Assembly: GCA_040905865.1 (NCBI GenBank) | Contig: JBBDQU010000085.1 | Location: 146,256 to 210,255, forward strand | Reading direction: 5' to 3' | Length of the DNA stretch: 64,000 nucleotides | From: Alphaproteobacteria bacterium | Lineage (GTDB): Bacteria > Pseudomonadota > Alphaproteobacteria > UBA8366 > GCA-2717185 | In this document: piece after piece, positions 27,058 through 36,084 of the stretch | How the letters are laid out: each line of letters begins with the position of its first letter | Numbering within the stretch: the first letter of the stretch is position 1 | Made by a program: the position numbers and the translations under genes | Notes under the pieces: generated by a model | Database searches by the model: none | Told to the model about the DNA's origin: nothing | The model's input: only the letters and a program-made list of their open reading frames with translations

Positions 27058-28058
27058 GCCGAATCGCCGTCATCGGGGCCGGCGCCTGGGGAACGGCGCT
27101 GGCCTGCGTCGCCCGGCGGGCAGAAAATGAAACGATCCTGTGGGCGCGCGATCCGGCCGTGGCGGCGGCGATCAACGCCAGCGCGGAAAACCCGAACTAC
27201 CTGCCCGATATCCCGCTGGTCAGCGGGATAAGCGCCACGGAAGATCTCTCCGCCGCGATGGCCGGGGCCACGGCCGTGCTGCTGGTTGTGCCGGCGCAGT
27301 TCCTGCGCAGCGTCGCACGCGAAATGACGCCCAACCTGCGCGCCGGCACGCTGGTGGCGATCTGCGCCAAGGGCGTCGAACAGGGTACGCTGGCCCTGAT
27401 GAGCGAAGTTCTGGCGGACGTGCTGCCGCAGGCCGAACAGGTCGTTCTGTCGGGCCCGACCTTTGCGCAGGAAGTTGCGCGCGGTCTGCCGACGGCGGTG
27501 ACGCTTGCCGCCGCGACCACGGATATCGCCGCGCGGATGAGCGACCTGATCGGCACGGCGCGGTTCCGCCCCTATCTGTCGAATGACCCCGTCGGGGCGG
27601 AAATCGGCGGCGCGGTCAAGAACGTGATGGCGATCGGTTGCGGCATCATTTCCGGATTACGGCTGGGCGATAACGGCCGCGCCGCGCTGATCACACGGGG
27701 CCTTACGGAAATCACGCGCCTTGCCGTCGCCAAGGGCGGCCGGGCGGAAACCCTGATGGGCCTGTCGGGACTGGGCGACCTGACGCTGACCTGCAACGCC
27801 ATGCAGTCGCGCAATTTTTCGCTGGGCGTCGCTCTCGGCGAAGGGCGGGCGCTGCGCGACATCCTGTCCGAACGGCGCGCCGTGACCGAGGGCGTGTTTT
27901 CCGCCGGCGCTGTCGTCGCCCTGGCGGCGCGGCTCGGCGTGGAAATGCCGATCTGCCAGGCTGTCGACCAGGTTGTGAATCACGGCGCGGAAATCGACAG
28001 GACGATCCAGGCATTGCTGTCGCGGCCCTTCACACGCGAAACCGGCGCCGCCGATTGA
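27054..28058 (+). CDS. gpsA: Glycerol-3-phosphate dehydrogenase [NAD(P)+]
   Basis: Makes sn-glycerol-3-phosphate from dihydroxyacetone phosphate for phospholipid synthesis. NAD-binding loop [14 protein letters not shown] at residues 4-17; [34 protein letters not shown] carrying the catalytic lysine; [11 protein letters not shown]. 334 residues from ATG 27054, coupled to tsaD. Repeat copy R2 begins 20 bases after the stop codon. Confidence 0.95.
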   Translation: MSRIAVIGAGAWGTALACVARRAENETILWARDPAVAAAINASAENPNYLPDIPLVSGISATEDLSAAMAGATAVLLVVPAQFLRSVAREMTPNLRAGTLVAICAKGVEQGTLALMSEVLADVLPQAEQVVLSGPTFAQEVARGLPTAVTLAAATTDIAARMSDLIGTARFRPYLSNDPVGAEIGGAVKNVMAIGCGIISGLRLGDNGRAALITRGLTEITRLAVAKGGRAETLMGLSGLGDLTLTCNAMQSRNFSLGVALGEGRALRDILSERRAVTEGVFSAGAVVALAARLGVEMPICQAVDQVVNHGAEIDRTIQALLSRPFTRETGAAD

Positions 28059-28077
28059 CCTTACCCTCGCGGATTGC

Positions 28078-28217
28078 TTAGATCAGATCATTGGCTGGAA
28101 TCGCCTTTGGCGATCCACAACAACCATGTGAATCTGATCTGTCTTATTGAAGATATAGCGCCTTCACAGGTTTAAAGGGAACCTGTTCCGGTTCCCTTTA
28201 AACCTGATGTGCTATAA
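28078..28217. repeat. Intergenic palindromic repeat, copy R2 (full form, 140 bases)
   Basis: Starts TTAGATCAGATC; module A has TGGAATCGCC/GGCGATCCA and closes with CCATGTGAATCTGATCT, the inverse of the start. After CTTATTGAA comes module B, a long hairpin with arms CAGGTTTAAAGGGAACC and GGTTCCCTTTAAACCTG (17 bases each), ending GTGCTATAA. Same length as R4. Unlike the other copies it does not contain the upstream stop codon. Confidence 0.9.
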
Positions 28218-28249
28218 GTCCGCGGGAACCAACAGGGGAGATCCGAACC

Positions 28250-28552
28250 ATGTTTTACGCTGTCTATTGTGTCGACAAGCCCAATTCCAAGGAACTGCGG
28301 CTGAAACTGCGGCCGGCCCACCAGGATTACCTGAAGACGCAATCCGGTATCATCGTCGTCGCCGGGGCGACCCAGACCGATGACGGGGAAACCGCCACCG
28401 GCAGCATGTTCATCGTCAATGTCGACGGGCGCGAACAGGCGGAAGCCTTCGCCGCGGGCGATCCGTTCAACAGCGGCGGGCTGTTCGAAAGCGTCGTGGT
28501 AACCCGCATGCGCAAGGGGCACTGGCATCCGGAAAACGCCGACGGCGCATAA
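28250..28552 (+). CDS. YciI-like protein 1
   Basis: 100-residue YciI/YCII-fold protein (ferredoxin-like dimer): YAVYCVDKPNSKELRLKLRPAHQDYLKTQSGIIVVAGATQTDDGETATGSMFIVNVDGREQAEAFAAGDPFNSGGLFESVVVTRM with the conserved H..D pair and DPF motif. ATG 28250 follows AGGGGAG. Biochemical role of the family is generally unclear. It is 24 bases upstream of a second, diverged YciI-like gene. Confidence 0.85.
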   Translation: MFYAVYCVDKPNSKELRLKLRPAHQDYLKTQSGIIVVAGATQTDDGETATGSMFIVNVDGREQAEAFAAGDPFNSGGLFESVVVTRMRKGHWHPENADGA

Positions 28553-28576
28553 AGCGGCGCAAGGATTATCGGTCCG

Positions 28577-28870
28577 ATGTGGTATATGATCCACAATATC
28601 AACGCGCCCGACGCATTGGCGCGCCGCCCGGCATTCGAGCAGGCCCATTGGGATTACCTGCGCGCGGCGCAGGACCGCATGATCACGGCCGGTCCCTATT
28701 TCAGCAGCGACGGCAGAACGCGGATCGGGTCGATCTTCATCGTCGACTTTCCCGACGCCGTCGCGGCGGCGGCCTGGATCGCCGAAGAACCCTTCACGAA
28801 ACAAGGGCTCTACGCCCGCCACACGATCCATGTCTACGAACATCGCTGGCCCAAGGACAACGAACCCTGA
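28577..28870 (+). CDS. YciI-like protein 2
   Basis: 97 residues of the same fold: IHNINAPDALARRPAFEQAHWDYLRAAQDRMITAGPYFSSDGRTRIGSIFIVDFPDAVAAAAWIAEEPFTKQGLYARHTIHVY. It aligns with the upstream gene over the AHxDYL, G-S-(M/I)-FIV and (D/E)PF elements but is otherwise diverged, so this is an old tandem duplication or two recruited paralogues. The EVE gene begins 13 bases later. Confidence 0.85.
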   Translation: MWYMIHNINAPDALARRPAFEQAHWDYLRAAQDRMITAGPYFSSDGRTRIGSIFIVDFPDAVAAAAWIAEEPFTKQGLYARHTIHVYEHRWPKDNEP

Positions 28871-28883
28871 TCGGAGATTTCCA

Positions 28884-29297
28884 ATGGCTTACTGGCTGAT
28901 CAAATCGGAGCCCGGCGCCTGGTCCTGGGAAGATCACCTCAGGAAGGGTGTAGAGCCCTGGCACGGCGTGCGAAACTACCAGGCCGCCAACAACATGAAG
29001 GCGATGAAAATCGGCGACCGCGCCTTCTTTTACCATTCCGTCAAGGAAAAGCGGATCGTCGGCATCGTCGAGGTGTGCAAGCTGTATTATCCCGATCACA
29101 CCGACGAGACGGGCCGTTTCGGCATGGTCGACTTCAAGGCGGTCAGATCCGTCGAAAAGCCGGTCACGCTGGCCGATATCAAGGCGACGCCGGAACTGCA
29201 GGACATGGCGCTGGTCAGGCAGTCCCGTCTGTCCGTCTGCCCGGTAACGCCCAGGGAGTGGAAGACGATCCTGAAAATGTCCGGCACGAAACTCTAG
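28884..29297 (+). CDS. EVE domain protein
   Basis: 137 residues: AYWLIKSEPGAWSWEDHLRKGVEPWHGVRNYQAANNMKAMKIGDRAFFYHSVKEKRIVGIVEVCKLYYPD is the complete EVE core, a PUA-like fold that binds modified nucleotides. The ATG at 28884 follows GGAG. It is probably co-transcribed with the YciI-like genes and the Rieske gene. Role in RNA or DNA modification reading is inferred from the fold only. Confidence 0.9.
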   Translation: MAYWLIKSEPGAWSWEDHLRKGVEPWHGVRNYQAANNMKAMKIGDRAFFYHSVKEKRIVGIVEVCKLYYPDHTDETGRFGMVDFKAVRSVEKPVTLADIKATPELQDMALVRQSRLSVCPVTPREWKTILKMSGTKL

Positions 29298-29300
29298 ATC

Positions 29301-29651
29301 GTGACAGGCGACCCGATCTGCCGGCTGGAGGATATTCCGGATGGCGAAGGCAGGGGCCTGATCGTCCAGACAAAGGCCGGCGAACGGGAAATCATGGTCA
29401 TCCGCAAGGGCGGCCGGGTCTTTGGCTACCTCAATTCCTGTCCGCATGCCTGGGTGCAGCTCGACGGGTCGCCGGATCGTTTCATGAACCGCGACAGGAG
29501 CCACATCATGTGCGCGATGCACGGTGCGATGTTCGACATTGAAACCGGCCACTGCGTCGCCGGGCCGTGCCTCGGTGACCGCCTGATGCCGTTTCCGGTC
29601 GATGTGGTCGGCGGGAACGTGGTCGCGGTTCGGGACCAGGGACCGCAATAG
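29301..29651 (+). CDS. Rieske [2Fe-2S] domain protein
   Basis: 116-residue soluble Rieske-type ferredoxin. The cluster ligands are visible as C-x-H (SCPHAW) and C-x2-H ([10 protein letters not shown]), followed by [19 protein letters not shown]. The spacer between the two boxes is typical of ferredoxin subunits rather than bc1 Rieske proteins. Likely start GTG 29301, three bases after the EVE gene. Partner oxygenase or reductase not found nearby. Confidence 0.88.
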   Translation: MTGDPICRLEDIPDGEGRGLIVQTKAGEREIMVIRKGGRVFGYLNSCPHAWVQLDGSPDRFMNRDRSHIMCAMHGAMFDIETGHCVAGPCLGDRLMPFPVDVVGGNVVAVRDQGPQ

Positions 29652-29737
29652 GTCCAGAATCGACTTGGTTGCGCACGCCACGAGACGATATGGTGGCGCA
29701 GATACGCGATAATTCGCCCTGGGAGGACGTATTCACC

Positions 29738-31674
<1,937 letters not shown>

Positions 31675-31678
<4 letters not shown>

Positions 31679-31814
31679 ATCAGATCATGGCTGATTGGAA
31701 TCGCCTCTGGCGATCCAACAACCATGTGAATCTGATCTATCTTATTGAAAAAAAGCACCTTCACAGGATTGAAGGGAACCTGTTGCGGTTCCCTTCAATC
31801 CTGATGTGCTATAA
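31675..31814. repeat. Intergenic palindromic repeat, copy R4 (full form, 140 bases)
   Basis: CTAGATCAGATC, TGGAATCGCC..GGCGATCCA, CCATGTGAATCTGATCT, CTTATTGAAAA, then module B hairpin CAGGATTGAAGGGAACC / GGTTCCCTTCAATCCTG and GTGCTATAA. Relative to R2 the module B stem carries compensating changes on both arms (TTTAAA against ATTGAA/TTCAAT), which argues for selection on pairing. It contains the acs stop codon. Confidence 0.9.
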
Positions 31815-31827
31815 CCGGCGCCGCCGG

Positions 31828-33840
31828 TCAGGTTTCATGTTCCAGCGCTTCGCGCGCCCGCTGCGCGAGTTCGGCTTTCCTGAACGGCTTCTGCAGCACC
31901 ACTACGCCGTCGTCCAGACGGCCATGGTGAATAATGGCGCTTTCCGCGTAACCGGACATATAAAGCGTCCGGATACCGGGATGGAAGCGGCGCACCGCGG
32001 CTGAAACGCGCGGCCCGTTCATGCCGCCTGGCAGGACGACATCGGTCAGCAGCAGGTCGATGCGCGGCGCATCGGCCGAAACGGCTATGGCCGTTCCCCC
32101 GTCACAGGCTTCCAGGACGCCGTATCCGAGGTTGGCCAGCAGCGTCACTGCAATGCTGCGCACGGCCGCGTCGTCTTCGACCACGAGAACCGTTTCGCCC
32201 TTCGCCCGCGGTATCGCTTCCGCCGGTTCATAGGGCGCGGTTTCCGGCTCGACCGTCCGGGGCAGGTACAGCTTCACCGTCGTTCCCCTGCCGATCTCAC
32301 TATATATTGTCGCGTGGCCGCCCGACTGTTTCGCAAACCCGAACACCATGGAGAGCCCAAGCCCGGTTCCCCTGTTGACACCCTTTGTCGTGAAAAACGG
32401 TTCAAAGACCCGTTTCCTGACTTCAGGCGTCATACCGGTACCCGTATCCGATACCGCCAGCATGACATACTGGCCGGGCGTGACTTCCGCCTGCGCGGTG
32501 GCATATTTGTCGTCCAGTGTCACATTCGCTGTTTCGATCATCAGCCTGCCGCCATCCGGCATCGCATCGCGGGCGTTTACGGCCAGATTCAGCAGCGCGG
32601 CTTCAACCTGTGCGGGATCGGCAATGCAAAGCCATGGATTCTCCGCTGGCCTGGCCTGTATTTCAATCGTTTCTCCCAGGACGCGCTGCAGCATTTCGAC
32701 CAGTCCCAGAACCTGCCCGTTCATATTGATCGCCTTCGGCGCCAGGAACGCGCGGCGCGAAAACGACAGAAGCTGCTGGTTCAGGCTGGCGCCACGCTCC
32801 GCCCCGCGAATTGCCGCTTCGATGAGAGGATGGAGCTTGTCGTCCGGATCCAGCAGTTCCTCGATCAATTCCAGATTGCCCAGAACGACGCTCAGCATAT
32901 TGTTGAAATCATGGGCGACACCGCCGGTCAACTGACCGATGGCTTCCATTTTCTGTGACTGATGCAGTTCGTTTTCCAGCTGTCTCTGCACTGTCAGGTC
33001 GATCATGGCGACACCGACCGTATCGACGCTGCCGTCGAACGCCCGGATTGGAAACCTTACCCACAGCAGATGCCGCACCTCGCCATCATGCCGGGTGACA
33101 TCGAATTCACGGCTCTGCGCAACGCCGGATTCGAAGACAAGGGCATCGGCGGCCGCGATGTTCCGGGCGGTGGCGTCATCGAACAACGCGGACGCCGTCT
33201 GGCCGACGATTTCGTCGATACCGCGTCCGATCCATTTGGCGAATTGCGGGTTGACATGAACATACCGGCCGTCGCGGCCCTTCATCGTCATCGAAATCGG
33301 GATATTGGCGAAAACCGACTGGAACATGCTCTCATGTGTCCGCAATTGCGCTTCCGCCAGTTCACGCCGCGCGACTTCGCGCTCATCGGCCGACGGGACC
33401 CCGGTCGAGAGTTCGGTAATGTCCGTCATCCAGTACTGAACAGCGTCCTCGTTTTCGAAGCGTGTCCTTGCGGCCCACATCCGCGTATTGAAGACGGTGT
33501 TGTCGGCGCGGCGCATCTGGACCGGGAATTCGCGCACGCGGCCTTCCGCCTCCAGTATTTGCGCCACGCTGTCGCGCGCCTGCAGGCTGACATACAGGCT
33601 GTGGGGTCCGCGTTTGAGTAACGCTTCTTCCGAAATCCTGAAAACGTCCAGCAAAACCGGATTGACATAAAGGATAGCGCCATCCAGGGCTCGCTTGATG
33701 ACCAGCGGTACAGGACTGTCGTTCAGGAACGACCGCAATGCGTCGTAGTCTGATGAAGACTCATTTGGACCCGCGTAGTTATTCATGTTCGGATCGTCCA
33801 GGCCGCCCGGCCCTGACACCATAGGCTGTTTTTGTGACAT
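31828..33840 (-). CDS. PAS-containing hybrid sensor histidine kinase
   Basis: About 670 residues, cytoplasmic (no membrane helix). Two PAS domains (SFLNDSPVPLVIKRALDGAILYVNPVLLDVF..; MFQSVFANIPISMTMKGRDGRYVHVNPQFAKWIG..), a HisKA region with GGVAHDFNNMLSVVLGNLEL (phospho-His), an HATPase with NARDAMPDGG, DTGTGM and GTGLGLSMV, and a C-terminal receiver with TLLVVEDD-like EDD and phospho-Asp in LLLTDVVLPGG. No output domain. Start is uncertain: ATG 33840 (MSQKQP) is used; ATG 33867 is possible. It is divergent from the thioredoxin/UGSC operon. Confidence 0.9.
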   Translation of the reverse strand: MSQKQPMVSGPGGLDDPNMNNYAGPNESSSDYDALRSFLNDSPVPLVIKRALDGAILYVNPVLLDVFRISEEALLKRGPHSLYVSLQARDSVAQILEAEGRVREFPVQMRRADNTVFNTRMWAARTRFENEDAVQYWMTDITELSTGVPSADEREVARRELAEAQLRTHESMFQSVFANIPISMTMKGRDGRYVHVNPQFAKWIGRGIDEIVGQTASALFDDATARNIAAADALVFESGVAQSREFDVTRHDGEVRHLLWVRFPIRAFDGSVDTVGVAMIDLTVQRQLENELHQSQKMEAIGQLTGGVAHDFNNMLSVVLGNLELIEELLDPDDKLHPLIEAAIRGAERGASLNQQLLSFSRRAFLAPKAINMNGQVLGLVEMLQRVLGETIEIQARPAENPWLCIADPAQVEAALLNLAVNARDAMPDGGRLMIETANVTLDDKYATAQAEVTPGQYVMLAVSDTGTGMTPEVRKRVFEPFFTTKGVNRGTGLGLSMVFGFAKQSGGHATIYSEIGRGTTVKLYLPRTVEPETAPYEPAEAIPRAKGETVLVVEDDAAVRSIAVTLLANLGYGVLEACDGGTAIAVSADAPRIDLLLTDVVLPGGMNGPRVSAAVRRFHPGIRTLYMSGYAESAIIHHGRLDDGVVVLQKPFRKAELAQRAREALEHET

Positions 33841-34023
33841 AAGGAAACTATAAGCTGTTTTTGCCATTTTGGACAGGGTTAAGGCAGAGTGCGGCCGATG
33901 GCGGCTCCGGAAGCAGAGGCAGCAGCGGCCCGGCCGCGTAACGTTTGGCGGCGTTGCCAAGGGGCCGGGAATTGTTCAAGCTGCTGGTCGATCGTGTAGC
34001 GGGTTTACGGAGTGGCGCAGCCA

Positions 34024-35448
34024 ATGGAAATGCTTGTTATCGTTAAACGGGATTGCGAAACCTGCCAGATGGTTGCGCCGGTTCTGGCCGAACTCCAGGC
34101 GGTTGCCGACGTGACGCTGTATTCGCAGGACGATCCGACATTCCCGGAAGCAACGGGCGGCGCGCGAGACGATACGTCGCTTGAGGAATCGTGGCGGCAC
34201 AAAATTGATATCGTGCCGACGCTGATCTACCTGGAAAACGGGCGCGAAATCGCCCGGACCGAAGGCTGGGACCGCGCAGACTGGGTCCGCGTGACCGGCA
34301 TCGAAACGCTGGGCAAAGACCTGCCGCCCTTCCGCCCCGGCTGCGGATCGAAATCCGTTGAGCCCGGCATGCCGGAACGGCTGGCGCTGAAATTCGGCAA
34401 TATGCACTTCGCCTCGCGCGCGATAGAGGTCGATGAAATGGACGACCCGGCGGAGGTCGCCTATGACCGCGGCTGGACCGACGGGTTGCCGGTCATTCCG
34501 CCGACCGATCTGCGGATTGCCCGGATGCTGGCGGGAACAACCCGCAACCCGGATGAAGTCATCGGCGACATCCCGCCGAACCTGGTCCCCTGCACCGTCG
34601 AAAAAGCGGCCATCAACGCGGTCATGGCCGGGTGCCGGCCGGAATATTTCCCGGTCGTGCTGGCCGCCGTAGAAGCCGTGCTGAAGCCGGAATTCTCGAT
34701 GCACGGGTTGCTGGCGACCCTCTGGTTTTCGGGCCCTGTCGTCATCGTCAACGGTCCGGTGACCCGGCGTATCGGCATGAACTCGCAGGGCAACGCGCTG
34801 GGCCAGGGCAACCGGGCCAACGCCACCATCGGCCGCGCGCTGCAGCTCATCATCCGTAATGTCGGCGGTGGACGACCGCAGGAAATCGACCGTTCCGTTT
34901 TCGGCAATCCCGGCAAATACACCTTCTGCTTTGCCGAGGACGAAACCGATCCCGACTGGGTGCCGCTGAATGTGGCGCGCGGCCATGCGCCCGGCACGTC
35001 CACGGTCACGCTGTTTCACGGCGACGGCGTGCAGGGCGTCGCCGATCAGAAATCCCGCGATCCGGAAAGCCTGGCGCGGTCGCTGGCGCTGGCGCTGTGG
35101 TCGGTCTGCCACCCGAAACTGGCGCAGTGGTCGCATGCGATCCTGGTTCTGTCGCCGGATCACTACGCGGTTTTCAGGGATGGCGGCTGGGGCCGGAAGG
35201 AAATCGAGGCCGGCATCTGGCAGGCGCTGAAACGCCCCGGCCACGAGGTGATCGAGGGGGCGGGCGGCGTCGGCGAGGGAATCGATGCGTCGCGCGCCGA
35301 CGAGATAATCGACAAGTTCCATCCGGGGGGGTTGCTGGTCGTGCGGGCCGGCGGCATAGGCGGCTTGTTTTCGGCGATCATCGGCGGCTGGACCGCCCAT
35401 CGCCGCAATGAGGACGTTCAAATCGTTTCACAGGAGATAGGCACATGA
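34024..35448 (+). CDS. Thioredoxin-like domain protein, partner of the UGSC selenoprotein
   Basis: 474 residues. Residues 1 to about 95 form a thioredoxin-like domain (LVIVKRDCETCQMVAPVLAEL; C11-x-x-C14; IVPTLIYLENGREIARTEGW). The remaining about 370 residues are a separate conserved domain: RPGCGSK, YDRGWTDGLPVIPPT, CTVEKAAINAVMAGCRPEYFPVVLAAVEAVL, GPVVIVNGPVTRRIGMNSQGNALGQGNRANATIGRALQLIIRN and HPGGLLVVRAGGIGG. Its function is not known to me. The four-base overlap with the UGSC gene suggests a coupled two-component redox unit. Start ATG 34024 follows CGGAG; GTG 34012 is an alternative. Confidence 0.8.
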   Translation: MEMLVIVKRDCETCQMVAPVLAELQAVADVTLYSQDDPTFPEATGGARDDTSLEESWRHKIDIVPTLIYLENGREIARTEGWDRADWVRVTGIETLGKDLPPFRPGCGSKSVEPGMPERLALKFGNMHFASRAIEVDEMDDPAEVAYDRGWTDGLPVIPPTDLRIARMLAGTTRNPDEVIGDIPPNLVPCTVEKAAINAVMAGCRPEYFPVVLAAVEAVLKPEFSMHGLLATLWFSGPVVIVNGPVTRRIGMNSQGNALGQGNRANATIGRALQLIIRNVGGGRPQEIDRSVFGNPGKYTFCFAEDETDPDWVPLNVARGHAPGTSTVTLFHGDGVQGVADQKSRDPESLARSLALALWSVCHPKLAQWSHAILVLSPDHYAVFRDGGWGRKEIEAGIWQALKRPGHEVIEGAGGVGEGIDASRADEIIDKFHPGGLLVVRAGGIGGLFSAIIGGWTAHRRNEDVQIVSQEIGT

Positions 35449-35969
35449 TTCCAAGAGGATACCTGATGCGCGACCCGACGGCGGAAACCGCCGCGGTCCA
35501 GCGCGAAAGACTGGCGCCGCCCGAAGACCTTTCAGCGGCCACGATCGGGCTGCTGAGCATTTCCAAGGAACGCAGCGCCGAATTCCTGAACTATGTCGAG
35601 CAGCGGCTGACCGGACAGGGGCTGAACGTCCTGCGTTTCGAGAAACCGACCCATACGAAACCGGCGCCGGAATCGGTAATCCAGGAAATCGTCGAACGCT
35701 GCGATGTGGTCGTCGAAGGACTGGCGGATTGAGGTTCCTGTACGTCGTGCAGTCTGCATGACCTTCAGACACTCGACCGCCGTGGTATTCCGGGCTGCGC
35801 CGTGGCTTCGGAAGCGTTTCATGAAGCCGCGGCCGCGCAGATGAAGGCGCTTGGATTCGCCGCCGGGCTGGCATGGGTGCCGCATCCGATCCAGAACCGG
35901 ACACCGGATGAATTGTCCCGCATCGCCGATGAAACGATTGACAGCATCCTGGCGCTGATCCGGCGGTAG
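35445..35969 (+). CDS. UGSC-family selenoprotein (in-frame TGA = selenocysteine 96)
   Basis: A conventional call stops at TGA 35730-35732 (95 codons), but the same frame continues to TAG 35967-35969, giving 174 residues. At the TGA the protein reads GLAD-U-GSCTSCSLHDLQ, the U-G-S-C redox signature of this family. Downstream residues are family-like, e.g. RRGIPGCAVASEAFHEAAAAQMKALGF, VPHPIQNRTPDELSRIADETIDSILALI. The upstream half (AATIGLLSISKERSAEFLNYVEQRL..VLRFEKPTHTKPAPESVIQEIVERCDVVVEGLAD) fits the same domain. A SECIS-like hairpin lies 11 bases after the TGA. ATG 35445 overlaps the thioredoxin-like gene by four bases. The alternative, a pseudogene by nonsense mutation, is unlikely given conserved sequence after the TGA. 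No selA/B/C/D genes are in the window. Confidence 0.9.
35744..35762 (+). other. Bacterial SECIS-like hairpin downstream of the UGA
   Basis: GTCGTGCA-GTC-TGCATGAC: eight pairs (one G-U) with apical loop GUC (or AGUCU if the last pair opens). The loop starts 19 bases after the UGA, inside the 16-37 base range described for bacterial SECIS elements, and its first base is G as required for SelB recognition. The apex resembles the Escherichia coli fdhF element (AGGUCU). Confidence 0.7.
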
Positions 35970-36050
35970 CGCCGGAAGCACCGATAAAGGCGATCTGTTT
36001 TAACGGTTTTCAAAGGTTTGCGTGGTCTGTTAAGGGCCGCGCCCGCCATC

Positions 36051-36072
36051 CCGGCGGCGCATGCGCCGCCGG
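36051..36072. promoter_or_regulatory. Perfect 22-base GC palindrome upstream of the HerA-like gene
   Basis: Perfect inverted repeat centred between 36061 and 36062 (half-site CCGGCGGCGCA), 12 bases before ATG 36085. It abuts the ribosome site GGAGCAG and is followed by TTTTT. It could be an operator, an RNA hairpin at the end of the UGSC transcript, or a translation-control element. Confidence 0.5.
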
Positions 36073-36084
36073 AGCAGTATTTTT

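Noticed and set aside
35445..35732. Reading the UGSC gene as a 95-residue complete protein or a pseudogene
   Set aside because: The frame after the TGA stays open for 78 codons with family-like sequence and a SECIS-like hairpin, which neither explanation predicts.
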